From Plotosus lineatus (taxonomy: Eukaryota; Chordata; Actinopteri; Siluriformes; Plotosidae), in contig CM045733.1 in assembly GCA_024760905.1 (NCBI GenBank), forward strand, positions 19,471,501 to 19,535,500: DNA of 64,000 bases. Direction: 5' to 3'. Made by a program: the position numbers and the translations under genes. The notes under the pieces are model-generated. The model saw only the letters and a program-made list of their open reading frames with translations. It was not told the origin of the DNA and searched no databases. Shown piece after piece: positions 45,048 to 56,132 of this stretch. How positions within the stretch are numbered: position 1 is the first letter of the stretch; every line of letters starts with the position of its first letter.

Positions 45048-45370
45048 CAGGAAGCTCTCGTTATTCATGGGGGTTTGGTTCCGGCCCCTCCCACAAATGA
45101 AGATAATCCCCGAGTTCTGTACTCGGAAGTAAAACACCATGTATCATATTACATGCGTGAGTGATCAACCAGAAGTAAAATACTATGTATCTATTACATG
45201 CGCTTAAATATGCTTCCTAAAGACATTCTATAGAAAGTCTCACTCATTAATACAGTATTAATGCAGTCATGATTCAGAAAAACTTTTAATTTTTACTGTT
45301 GTCTTTATTGATAATAAAATATAAACATGATACAGAATATACTGTTGTAAAGCACTAGTATTAGTCTTCA

Positions 45371-46495
45371 ATTATTATTCCAGTACTGTACCTAAGTTAA
45401 TGTTTAGAATGTTTGTGTGTGAGGATTTTATGTTCTGTACCATGTTTAACAAACGATACCAAAAGGATAAACTTGCTTCATGTCCTTTTACATTGAACGT
45501 GACGTCTCAAAGATGGCGCTGCCTAGAGGGCGACGTCGTGGAGTTCTCGGAGTCAAATTGTTTTTATTCGTTTTAATTTGTTTTGTATGTTGTTGTTTGT
45601 TTGTTTTTTGCACAATGCTCCTCTATGACTGGTCGACCCTACTACAACTAGTAGTGTTTTCGGACATTTAGAACTGAGCACACTCGACCTCTATCCTGAG
45701 CTAACATGCTACGGCAGCTCAATGCTAGCCGCACCTCGGATAACAATAAGTCCAGGCGGAGAGGTGGCAGGCGGGAAGGGGCTGAACTCCGGCGCTCGGT
45801 TAGCAGTGGAAGGTTAGCACTTCCGGTCATAGTGCTTGCAAATGTTCTGTCTCTGCGAAACAAGATGGTCCAACTTCATGCTCGGATTGCAACACAGAGG
45901 GATCTACGGGTCTGCTCCATGCTGTGTTTCTGTGTCCTCCCTGAAGGCCGTGTAGCCGGGGGGTGTAATCGCCTCGTCGGGTGTACTCTCTTCGAGCCAT
46001 GTTTCACAGAAACACAGCATGCACTCTCATAGCTGTAGTAGGGTCGACGGGTCATAGATGAACATAGTGCAAAACATGAACAATCAACAACATACAAAAC
46101 AAATCAAAAGAAATAACAAGACTCTGAGAACTCCGCCTGGGCTTATTGTTAGCCGCGGTGCAGCTAACATTGAGCGAGCACAGCATGTTAGCTCAGGATA
46201 GGAGTTGAGTGTGCTCAGTTCTAAACGTCCGATCCCATAGCTGTAGTAGGGTTGCTCGCTCATAGACGAGCATAGAGCGAAAAAAAACAAAACAAACAAC
46301 AACATTTAAAACGAACTGAGAAACTCCGCTACGTCGCCCTCTAGGCAGCGCCATCTTGGAGACGTCACGTTCAATGTAAAAGACATGAAGCAAGTTTATC
46401 CTTTTCGTATTGTTTTGTTAAACATGCTACAGAACATAAAATCTCACACACAAACATTCTAAACATTAACTTAGATATTGTACTGGAATAATAAT
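45371..46495. repeat. Imperfect palindrome, about 1.1 kb
   Basis: The left arm (45371 to about 45765) and right arm (about 46110 to 46495) are inverse copies. They share 'attattattccagta', 'ataaacttgcttcatgtcct', 'gaacgtgacgtct', the 'gatggcgctgcctagagggc' block and 'aactgagcacactc'. The outer parts of both arms are Tigger-A interior; the inner parts are of another origin with CRE-like (tgacgtc) and YY1-like (aagatggcg) motifs. The right arm contains part of the arm twice (about 46025-46140 and 46230-46330). The centre also pairs around 45915-46020. Confidence 0.8.
45706..45960 (+). pseudogene. 5' coding fragment of a non-LTR retrotransposon
   Basis: The frame includes 'RLALPVIVLANVLSLRNKM', 'LHARIATQRDLRVCSMLCFC', matching the opening of APE endonuclease domains in Jockey/CR1/L2/Rex-like LINEs (N-V-x-S-L-x-N-K-x ... 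C-x-x-C-F). It breaks off after the first motif. The GC-rich sequence before it, with a YY1-like site, would be the LINE 5' UTR. Confidence 0.6.
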
Positions 46496-46767
46496 CAGAA
46501 GAGAGAGCCAACGTTTTCTATCGCTTAGTCAGAGAAGACGCACAGCATTTGAGTGGCATCATTGAGTTAAACTGGTAATTAAAACACACTAAGAAAAGGC
46601 TCATTGACAACTTGTGTGTGAATGAGGAAAAAGGGGCGTTACATCATCTCAACCAATCAGCAGGAAGGAGGACAGCCATTGGCTGAAATTGAATGACGTG
46701 ACAGTTGCTCGGCAATCTGCGAATATGCAAACAGTTCAAAACCGCGGATAGTCAAGGGCATACTGTA

Positions 46768-47089
46768 CAGAAAATACTACTTGAACAAATCACTCATCCA
46801 GCAGATGTTCTGGTCTATTACTTAATGACTGCTTTGTGGTATTGGACAAATTTAATAGTAGAATATTCATTTGGTAGTACACAAAGTTTAAAAAAATTTC
46901 ACTTCCTGTAAGTGAGCATGACTGATTGGAGCTGGTGGCTACTCTGTGCCGTTGTGTAAGGGATTTTAATGATGACAATGACTGGACTGACCAACACGGT
47001 AGAGTGGGAATATCCAAGGTCTGAAATGCAGATCCTGAATGAGAGCACTATCCATTCACCCTCTTGGAATTTAAAGTTGGGTCAAAATG
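46768..47089. other. No feature recognised
   Basis: Nothing assigned. Confidence 0.4.
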
Positions 47090-47720
47090 GCTAAAGATCA
47101 TCAATTAAAACAATTGTACATAAGCACAAATTATTGAGAGCTGTTACTACTTTGCAGTAGTTTGAAAGAAGACAAAAACTAAGAACCACAACTGACCTGC
47201 AACCAGCAAAGGACCAGCACTGCCATGAATTTGAAACTACTGGAACATCAGTGTCACTGTCTGAAGTAAAGCAAGTTTTCCATTGGTATTCCCAGAGTGG
47301 CTGCTGGCCAAGAAAGAAGACTGTACCCCAAAGACATCACTCGGCTGAAGTTTTAGCTTTCCACATAGAATGTAGAGTCTTTCTAAAATACAGGTTTGCA
47401 CAGTGACCAGAATCTTCTTTGGAAAAGAAAAGGGGAAATATTCAGCACAAAATACACTGTTGTCAACTAGAGTTTTAAGCATGGCGGTGGTGGTGGTGAC
47501 AGCACCATGTCCTGGGGTTTTGTTGCTGGTAGAATTGTTGCATTGTACAAATTGGTTGGAAGAATGAAAATACGGGATCAACTCAGAGTTCTGCAATGTA
47601 ACCTCAAAATATCAGAAACTTGGACACAGCCAGGTGTTCCAACAGGACAATGACTAAAAAATGTTGTTGAAAGCCTAACATTTCCAAAACAGCCATGTTC
47701 ATGACAAATGTACATAAACG
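47090..47720 (+). pseudogene. Old Tc1/mariner transposase relic
   Basis: Highly decayed. Landmarks: 'ggtggtgacagcaccatgtc' then 'ctggggttttgttgctgg' (the conserved G-G-S-x-M-x-W-G region) and 'gttccaacaggacaatgac' (the F-Q-Q-D-N-D catalytic motif) at about 47635-47653. It is a different family from the copies at 24629 and 49504. Confidence 0.6.
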
Positions 47721-48834
47721 TTCAAGCAAATCATTGAGTGAAGCACAGTGGAGCTTTTACTTGTTTCATAGTCTAGTTAATAAATTTGATTTTGTGTTCC
47801 TGAGTAGACCAGATGCATAATTCCAATGAATGCCTGATCATGTTCCAATGATGTTGTGGCCTGTTTTGTAGCCTGCCAACTTTCCTACAGACTTCCCCAA
47901 AGGACTGCTGCTGTTTAGGGCATGAGGGAGTGCCAGCCTAGCATGGCATGGAGGCTGGGTTGGAGAATAGCGGGCAGAGGAACAATAGCCAGCACTGTCC
48001 TTTTGTATCATGTGCTCATTGGTCAGGAATGTACCACTAGGGAAACTGTCCAATGCAACGCATTTTTCCATTGGAACACTTCCCAAAGGTAGGGGAAGGG
48101 AGAGTTGGTGGTGTTGCAAGCTTTAATAAGATGCATGTATTTAGGCTGTGTTTTAATGAGGTGCCACCAGCAGAGTAGAAAGTGCTTAGCTTTAAAGAAG
48201 CAGCCCATTTCTGTTCCCTTGTAATGCCAACATCAAAGCCTGCTTTCTCACGAGGGGGTGGTTACAAAAGTGTGCATGTGTGGTTGCATGCATGTGTGAG
48301 GTTGAGTGGAATACCTATAATACTAAGTGTGTAGAGGCAATGAGCAGGTGGGGCTCGAGCAGTTCAAGCAGTAATTCTTACACCAAGCCCACTGGAATGT
48401 CATCTGTTCCATACGGTGGGGTTTCAAAAAGGGTAGGATGCTTTTAGGAGGGTGTGTACGAAGGGAGTGTTGGCTAATGTATGTCTGTGTATTGCAGTTG
48501 TTAATTACCAACAGCAAACACACCATTTTTTGGCGAAATAGTGTTTGTATGAGGGTTTTTTAATTTTTATTCTTTTTGAGCCATTGTACTATGCCAGAAA
48601 TGAGCCTCCTAATACACAATAAAATGTAAAACATGCAACAGCTGACAAAGATCTCACACACACACACACACGTGCATGTGTGTGCGTGTGTGTGTGTGCG
48701 TGTACTAGCCACATAAAGAAAACTGTGCATTGTCAAAATATCATCTCCGTTGAAAAGTACGACAACAATGTGAAAGATAATTGTATACTTTAATAGGGTG
48801 ATTGTCGGACCATAATAAGTCGGGATAATTTCAT
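47721..48834. other. No gene recognised
   Basis: Unassigned sequence; a (CA)n/(TG)n inverted pair lies at 48656-48703. Confidence 0.4.
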
Positions 48835-49215
48835 TTGAAAAGTCAATAACAATGACGTCACGAGCTTGTCGGTGACGTTGCGTCAGGATAGGTCGTATGG
48901 CAGGACGTTGTGGCCTAATCCCATGACGGCGTAAACATTGTCGGATGGTGTTGGGGTGGATACGACAAAGTCCAGGTATATAATCTGTGGCGAACATGGT
49001 TCACTCTTATCCATCTGTCCTGTCTTGGCGTTGTTACGGGTGGACGTCCTGAACGTGCCCGATCGATGACATCATTTGTGGTTCGGTAGGGTCTCACAAG
49101 AGCAGGAATGGTGTTCCTGTGGCAATGGAAATGTGCAGCGACTTGTGTTGAGACATCCCTCTACGGATCATCCCAGTGGCCTCGTGACGTTGTGCAAATG
49201 TGAGCCTTGGCATGA
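48835..49215 (-). pseudogene. Tc1-like transposase, DNA-binding part
   Basis: On the minus strand, from ATG near 49215, 'MPRLTFAQRHEATGMIRRGM' style sequence is followed, in shifted frames, by 'IDRARSGRPPVTTPRQDRWI' and 'TIRQCLRRHGIRPQRPAIRP', the paired helix-turn-helix region and linker of Tc1 transposases. The catalytic part is missing. It is yet another Tc1 family. Confidence 0.7.
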
Positions 49216-49503
49216 TATGCCTTTGAATTGCCGTTTAATTTTTTGAACGATCGCAATGGCAGGGGTAGAGCTTTCCAAAGTGACGGTGACATCTGCTTTT
49301 CATTTGCACGGTATCACCTACACGGGATGCACTTGCAAAAACCTATTGCACGTGTCTGGGACGAACCAAATGACGTCACTGAACGTGGCACGTGTATGCA
49401 TGTTGGATACTTGTCACTAATCTTTAGAGTTTTAATCCTACACAAGTCTACACAGGTTTGTAAAATTTATATTTTGAATTTTCATGTGCACAGTTTCTTT
49501 ATA

Positions 49504-51023
49504 CTAGTCCTTCTCAAAAATTAGCATATTGTGATAAAGTTCATTATTTTCTGTAATGTACTGATAAACATTAGACTTTCATATAGTTTAGATTCATTAC
49601 ACACAACTGAAGTAGTTCAAGCCTTTTATTGTTTTAATATTGATCATTTTGGCAAAAAAGTAAAGAAAAACCAAAAATCCCTATCTCAAAAAATTAGCAT
49701 ATTTCATCCGACCAATAAAAGTGTTTTTAACACAAAGTCAGCCTTCAAATAATTATGTTCAGTTATGCACTCAATACTTGGTTGGGAATCCTTTTGCAGA
49801 AATGACTGCTTCAATGCGGCGTGGCATGGAGGCAATCAGCCTGTGGCACTGCTGAGGTGTTACGGTGGCCCAGGGTGCTTCGATAGCGGCCTTAAGCTCA
49901 TCCACAGTGTTGGGTCTGGTGTCTCTCAACTTTCTCTTCACAATATCCCACAGATTCTCTATGGGGTTCAGGTCAGGAGAGTTGGCAGGCCAATTGAGCA
50001 CAGTAATACCATGGTCAGTAAACCATTTACCAGTGGCTTTGGCACTTTGAGCAGGTGCCAGGCCGTGCTGAAAAATGAAATCTTCATCTCCACAAAGCTT
50101 TTCAGCAGATGGAAGCATGAAGTGCTCCAAAATCTCCTGATAGCTAGCTGCATTGACCCTGCCCTTGATAAAACACAGTGGACCAACACCAGCAGCTGAC
50201 ATGGCACCCCAGACCATCACTGACTGTGGGTACTTGACACTGGCCTTGAGGCATTTTGGCATTTCCTTCTCCCCAGTCTTCCTCCAGACTCTGGCACCTT
50301 GATTTCCGAATGACATGCAAAATTTGCTTTCATCCGAAAAAAGTACTTTCTTCTGCCGCTATTTCTGGTTCAAAAGTGGTTTGACCTGGGGAATGCGGCA
50401 CCTGTATGTAACCCATTTCCTGCACACACCTGTGCACGGTGGCTCTGGATGTTTCTACTCCAGACTCAGTCCACTGCTTCCACAGGTCCCCCAAGGTCCT
50501 TCTCCACGATCTTCCTCAGGGTCCGGTCACCTCTTCTGGTTGTGCAGCGTTTTCTGCCACACTTTTTCCTTCCCACAGACATCCCACTGAGGTGCCTTGA
50601 TACAGCACTCTGGGAACAGCCTATTCGCTCAGAGATTTCTTTGTGTCTTACCCTCTTGCTTGAGGGTGTCAATGATGACCTTCTGGACAGTAGTCAGGTC
50701 GGCCGTCTTACCCACGATTGCGGTTTTGAGTAATGAACCAGGCTGGGAGTTTTTAAAAGCCTCAGGAATCTTTTGCAGGTGTTTAGAGTTAATTGGTTGA
50801 TTCAGATGATTAGGTTAGTAGCTCGTTTAGAGTACCTTTTCATGATATGCTAATTTTTTGAGATAGGAATTTTGGGTTTTCATGAGCTGTATGCCAAAAT
50901 CATCAGTATTAAAACAATAACAGACCTGAAATATTTCAGTTGGTGTGAATGAATCTCAAATATATGAAAGTTTAATTTTTATCAGTACTTTTACAGAAAA
51001 TAATGAACTGTATCACAATATGC

Positions 51024-51057
<34 letters not shown>

Positions 51058-51063
51058 GACCAG
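49504..51063 (-). mobile_element. Tc1-type transposon, copy 2
   Basis: The left end 'ctagtccttctcaaaaatt' follows TA (49502-49503); the right end 'aaaaggaccag' precedes TA (51064-51065) after an expanded T-run (51028-51052). Inner direct repeats lie near 49683 and 50855. It is longer than copy 1 by about 280 bp because the middle of the gene is retained. Confidence 0.9.
49771..50715 (-). pseudogene. Tc1 transposase, near complete but broken
   Basis: The start codon is mutated (GTG at about 50715). The helix-turn-helix part (EISERIGCSQSAVSRHLSG, GRKKCGRKRCTTRRGDRTLR) is at 50672-50466. A deletion near 50345 removes the residues between the 'LFSDESKFCMSF' start of the catalytic core and the preceding helix. 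50316-49771 retains HGLAPAQSAK (the usual catalytic Asp before LAPA is Gly here) and SPDLNPIENLW. It cannot be active. Confidence 0.9.
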
Positions 51064-51079
51064 TATGTATGTATATTAT

Positions 51080-51112
51080 ATTTTTTTTTATATATATATA
51101 TATATATATATA
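51080..51112. repeat. (TA)n microsatellite
   Basis: About fifteen TA units next to a SINE A. Confidence 0.95.
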
Positions 51113-51114
51113 AC

Positions 51115-51337
51115 ACACACCCCAGTGCAGCTAACTGGGTTATCAAAGGCCGGCCATGTCTCTCACTGTCTATGGTGTGAGGCATGTAAAAGAACCATTG
51201 CTGACTTTCGTAAAAAGTAGGCTGCAAAGCCGTCAGCGTGTTTCTGTCCCAGGATAGTAAAAACCTATGCCAAATCAAACGTGTGAATCATTTACCGTGG
51301 CGACCCCTGAAAAAGGGAAAAAGACGAAAGGAAATCT
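51115..51337 (+). mobile_element. SINE A, 5'-truncated, small internal deletion
   Basis: It begins in the core ('cagtgcagctaactgggtt'), with 'gaaccattgctgactttcg', a shortened LINE-leader part and the LINE 3' end 'gtggcgacccctgaaaaagg'. It abuts a (TA)n run, like the copy at 26145. Confidence 0.82.
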
Positions 51338-52519
51338 CATATAATATATTATACATACACACACCTACCATATTTGACATGATAAGCGCCCAGGGTACTT
51401 AAAAATTGACGTAGGTGGGCGCTTATTAAAATGTTACCAGCGAAGTGGAATGCTAAGTACTTATTACCATGGAGGCGGAAAACATGCATAATAACACAAC
51501 AATAAAAGAGTTTTACTGGTATTTGTGTCATTCATTTTGTGATTTCAATCAAACTACTTACATGAAAGCTGAAAATAAATAGAAAACAGCACAATTTTTT
51601 AGCAAAAGACCCCATACTTTCCCTCCCGGTCTTTTCCTTTCAGCTGTTCCCTGAAATATTTTCCTGGAAGTTAAATTGAGCCAATCAACACGAATGTCAA
51701 CTTTAGCACATGCCACGTTGATCCAATTAACACAAACATAAACAAAAGCACATGTCCAGGAACGTGCTTAAATTTATGAAGTTAGTGAGCAGGAGAATCA
51801 GGTGAGAAATCCTCATCACTTTCTGATAAGTCCATATCTGGCTCATCTCTCCATTCATTCAGAGCATCTGATAGTTTTGCTGTCGCAGTTTCTAATGGTT
51901 CATCGGTTGTTGAAAATTTACCAAGAGAAAACCACAAAATATTTTCCTGTTTTTTAAAACACTGCGGAACAATCAAATATGTTGTTAGTGATGAACATTA
52001 TAGACATTCCCCTGTGCCAGGGGGTATTGAAATATAGTGTAAACTCACTTTTACAGGCAGTGAACACCTCATTTTATGGTTACAGAGACTGATCGAATAA
52101 TATTTGGAAGTTTGATTTACAGTTTTGCTCCCAGTACACATGGGCAGTTCTTCGACGTAAATGGGTTGTTATTGGCGCAGGGTGCTTAAGTCAAATATGG
52201 TTTATAAATTGTGTAAACATCATTGATACTGCTACAAAGAGCTTGACGAGCTTCTCTGAAATGAACCAGGTCAAGGATATTGTCGGAAAGATCCAGGCGA
52301 AGATCCCTGGTGCAAAAAAGAAGGCAGAGTGAAAGGCGTTCAGGGAGGGATCAGGGTTTTCCCGTGTCCTGTTCCACGCTCTTATTTTCACAAACCTGTC
52401 CACTACTCAAGCCGTCACAGCCGGTGAAAATCCTGCGCATTCTTCTTTCTGCCTTTCTTTCTTCTTTCTCATAACCAGTTGCTATGATGAATTAGTAAAC
52501 TGTATTTTTTTTTTTTTTT
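51338..52519. other. No supported feature
   Basis: 'atatttgacatgataagcgc' (51369) and 'gtgcttaagtcaaatatgg' (52181) form a loose inverted pair about 0.8 kb apart and may be the ends of an unassigned element. No coding evidence. Confidence 0.35.
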
Positions 52520-52590
52520 TTTATAGTACAGAAAACAAAAAACAACCCAAAACCTCCCATCAAAACTACTTACATTTTTATGTGAGGTGG
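52520..52590 (+). mobile_element. Tigger-like B, internal scrap
   Basis: 'aaaacaacccaaaacctccc' and 'aaaactacttacatttttat' equal the interior of the B family (compare 35938-35975). Confidence 0.55.
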
Positions 52591-52599
52591 TCTTCTTCC

Positions 52600-53720
52600 C
52601 ATCTGCATCTTCAGCAGGTATCCAAGGGTGTTTGGCGTTTTTGCCCCTTAACCTGTATGCCTTGCTTGAGTGGGGCATCAAAGACTGTTTAGTGATAGCC
52701 GTTATCTGCCGACTGGTCTTGACCTCTGGTGATGACTTAATTGGCTGATGGGATCCAGCCTTTGTTTCTCTTAATCCAAAGCCAACGTGAGCTTGACTCT
52801 GCACGTCAAAGAAAGCAAAGCAATAGGATCGTCGACAGAGTGCCAGTCCAATCCGACTAAGTAAACTTCTTGTTGTTAATGTGTCTTCTATAGGCATCAG
52901 GACTGCTTTCCAGCCTCTTGTATTCGCTTCGTCTACTAGGTCTTAGTACTTTGCAGCCTTGAGCTCATGTGCTACTTCAAGTCTGACCTCCCAGGGAACT
53001 GTGAGCTTTATGAGAATAGTGTGAGCACTTCTTGACCGCAGTAACATGTCTGGCCACAGAGAAGTGCTGGCTACTTCTTTCAGAAGTTTCTTCTGTACAT
53101 TGACAGGTAACTCACAGTCAGATGCTTGTGACAGTAGCGAGCTGGTCTGAGTAGGCTTGGCAACCTTCGACTTGTCACCTTCCTTGGAACTGTACTTGTT
53201 TTGGGCCTCTGTGTTAACTGGTGATTGACACCCATCCTATGCTGGTGTACTCATATCGCGATCTCCTTCAGTACATTGTCCGTGCTGCCAACGGTACCTT
53301 CCTTCTCCAAGTACTTTTGGGCATGCTGAGAGAATGTGGTTGAGTGTACAGTATTGATTTGCAAAAGGAGCATGATGGGTCGTCTTCTTTACCCCAGAGT
53401 TTTCAGTTGGAGGTTGTTGGTAGGAGCTCTGTCACAGCGCGAAGCAGGAAACTGAGTTTTCCCTGGTCCATGGACCATATATCTCTCCAAGTGAGTAGAC
53501 GTTGTACAGCAGTCTCCCATAGTGTCCAGCTACCTTGCTTTCCCGGTTCTACTGCCTTGACAAATCTGGTGTGTTCTGCCTCCTGTTTGACTTGCTGGAG
53601 GATCATGTCCCACTTGGTCATGTTGTCTCTCCATAATTGCCTAGGCCCAGTCTACCTCTACAAACTGTTCCAGCAAGTTCTTTATGTCGCAAAGTTTCTG
53701 CCACCTCGTGGAAGGATGAT
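52600..53720 (-). pseudogene. 3' end of a LINE with restriction-like endonuclease
   Basis: On the minus strand, upstream to downstream: 'KQGSWTLWETAVQRLLTW', 'SFLLRAVTELLPTTSN', a CCHC knuckle split by a frameshift (PSCSFC, then HILSACPKVLGEGRYRW), 'SSLLSQASDCELP', then the PD-(D/E)xK-type nuclease 'LWPDMLLRSRSAHTI' with 'LTVPWEVRLEVAHELKAAKY' and finally 'RGWKAVLMPIEDT'. This order is that of R2-superfamily LINEs (HERO/NeSL/Dong-like). The acidic residue expected before LTVPWE is Lys here. Stops and frameshifts make it a pseudogene. Confidence 0.7.
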
Positions 53721-53759
53721 GAATTACCTTTCATGGTATTGATCCATGCAGAGAATGTA

Positions 53760-55312
53760 TGATAATCGTATTTTTAAAAATCTCTTACATGCCACATAAA
53801 ATTAGTTGGGGGGGGATGGCATGACTTACACAAGTGAAAAACAGCTCCACCTCATTTGCTTGTAGTGCAGCATTAGACAGTTTCCCATAGTGCATGGTGT
53901 TATTTTAAATTAAATTTATTTAGGTTTATTGAATGCTTGATCCCCAGAGGTTGTGACCTGAAGAGACTGTGTTTTGGTAATATTGATTTTGACCTTTTTT
54001 AAATAAAATAAAAAAACAAAAAACTTTTAGTTTGTGGGCAGTACTTGAACATTTCCTTTTTCCAACACCCCCACTCTTTTAAAAATGTGTGCATAAGTCA
54101 AGATTGAGGGTAGTTGTGGTGAGTCTGATCAGTTCTCACATATTGGAATGTCAATTGCTCATACGCTGACTGAGCTGCAGGGTGTGTCAGAAAATGTCAC
54201 ATGTGGTTTTTACAGTCGCAGTGACCAGCTGTTTGAGCTGTGCCCTGTCAGCATTTGCACGGGGTGTTTGTTTGTATTTTTCTTCTGTAAGCTCTAGACT
54301 GTTCTGTATTCTGATAATAGATATTTATTTGAATGTATACATGTAGATGTGTTTGCAGGCTACACAAACTGTAGATCGACAAAAGTATTGGAACAGAGAT
54401 TATTTGGTGGAATGTTCCCTTGCTTGCAGTAAATTCCTTAAAATGATGATTTACTGCCAGTTGTTAAATTCAGTTATGTGGCACTCTCCACAAACTTTGT
54501 ATTGCTGCAATATTTTATTTGTAGTTTGTTTTGGGGTTTCTTCCTTTGGTCTCTTTTTGTTTTAAAGTTGATAGCATGCTCAGTTGAGTCAAGTATTTCA
54601 TTGTATTGTATTTTTTTAATTGATTTGTCCCATCTAAAATCTTCCACTTCCCCTAATGAAGTCTGCTCATACTGGCACTTGGATTATGCTCATTGTGTTG
54701 CAGCATCCAGAAGTTTCTGCCAATTCGATTCAATGCTTTCCCTGTACATTTTCAGACAGTAACACATGCATACGATGATTCGTCTCTATTTTTAATATAT
54801 TTTTTTTTGACCAACTTCATTCTGGTCTTCAGATTCTTATTGACAAGATGTAGCTTACACTGAGAATCAAGCCCTCTCTGTGTTCATCTTTAAATGGAGG
54901 ATTGTGTACCTTCAGCCGAAGCTGTTGATGTCACTGACTAATGTATCGGGTTTTTTCTTCAAAGCTCTCATGGTGTTTGTCTGCACACACCGTTGTTTTC
55001 CATGGCGTACCTGTTCTGCTTGGTGTTTAGTGCACCAATGATTTCCTTTAATCTATTCATCAGGACATTACACATTTTTGTATTGGCTATTCACAGTGAT
55101 TTGTGCAAAAGCTCCAAGATATCTTTGCTTTTTTTTCCTCATGTACAAAAGGCCTGTTCTCTCCCATAGACAGCTCTCTGGTGTTAATTTTTCTCTCTCT
55201 CTCTTAAACAATGAATGCAGGCTTAATAGGCAAAACCAGTGCTCGAAACAAGTGTAAAAACAAACAGAACACCTGGGCAATCAGAAACACCTGTCAGTCA
55301 CATATTCCATTG
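53760..55312. other. No gene recognised
   Basis: AT-rich, unassigned. 'cgacaaaagtattggaacag' (54378) resembles an end motif of a fish Tc1-like element, but no second end was found. Confidence 0.4.
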
Positions 55313-55577
55313 GTATATAGCAGTGGTTCTCAAATAGTGGGATTGGGCGTGTGGGGGGGGCGTGTGACCCCAGGGAACATGCTTTTATTTTTTATTTATT
55401 TTTTTGCCGTCGTGGGATAAAGTGTAATTCTATATCCACTACAGCAGGTGGCTTCCTCACTGTCAGAGTGTGCCCAGAGGTAAAATAAGAAGTGAAGTTA
55501 ATAAAACCCACCATGGAAAATTTTAACAGGGACTGAAAGAGAGGTGGAGAGAGACTGAGACAGTGAGAGAAACGAAA

Positions 55578-55665
55578 GTCTCCCGAAAGCTAAGTTGAGG
55601 AGGTGTGATGAAGCAGATGAAGCACTCGGCTTCATCATACCTCCTCAACTTAGCTTTCGGGAGAC
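55578..55665. repeat. 37-bp-arm hairpin
   Basis: The left arm 55578-55614 and right arm 55629-55665 are inverse copies at 36 of 37 positions, around a 14-base loop. The right arm lies at the coding start of the BED-finger region of the hAT transposase, so the left arm is an inverted duplication of it. Confidence 0.9.
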
Positions 55666-56042
55666 TCCGGTGAGAAACAGGGAAAGACTGCAGTGTTTTA
55701 CTATGTCTGAAAACATTGGCAGCGGACAGCATGAAACCAAATAAATTCAGGCGTAATTTAGACATCACACCCCGATCACGTGATGAGTCGCGTGAGTTTT
55801 TTCAGCGAAAACGTGCCGAATATTGCCAACAACCATCCCACTTTGTGAATGCTACTCCAGCAAATCAGCGAGCTCTGTTAGCATTATATAAGGTGGAGTA
55901 CCAAGCTGCTCAGTGTAGAAAACCCTACAGCACAGCAGAGGAACTGATCCTACCTACAGCAGACACGGTTTCTGTCATGCTGGATGACGTCACTGCTGTG
56001 AAAAGAAGTCCAGGTCCTAGTTCAGCATTGGGCAGGAGCTGA
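55629..56042 (+). pseudogene. hAT transposase, N-terminal fragment
   Basis: From about 55716: SMKPNKFRRNLD (the end of a BED finger, which would begin upstream with an altered 'QCFTM'), 'REFFQRKRAEY', 'ANQRALLALYKVEYQAAQCR', 'KPYSTAEELILPTADTVSVM'. This is the N-terminal part of ZBED5/SCAND3-like hAT proteins. A one-base shift near 55717 separates it from the finger, and the frame ends soon after 'LDDVTAV'. The catalytic and dimerisation domains are missing. Confidence 0.82.
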
Positions 56043-56132
56043 GAGTTCAGTATCGTGCTTTAAACCCGGCTTTGAAAATTTGTGCATTTTGTGCTTATTA
56101 TAGCACAAAGCACTATAACATATAGCACTATA

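Larger units (their letters stand above)
45048..46765. mobile_element. Tigger-A copy 3 with expanded palindromic interior
   Basis: Left end 'caggaagctctcgttattca', right end the inverse of 'gcggatagtcaagggcatactg', TA at 45046-45047 and 46766-46767. The flanks match copy 1 at 13874 (for example 'gtgatcaaccagaagtaaaa', 'ctcaaccaatcagcag'). The centre (45371-46495) is a large inverted duplication that also contains foreign LINE sequence. Confidence 0.75.

Noticed and set aside
52191..52403. 70-codon frame on - with aromatic-rich residues
   Set aside because: I could not link it to a family with confidence; the adjacent LINE relic starts further downstream in another frame.
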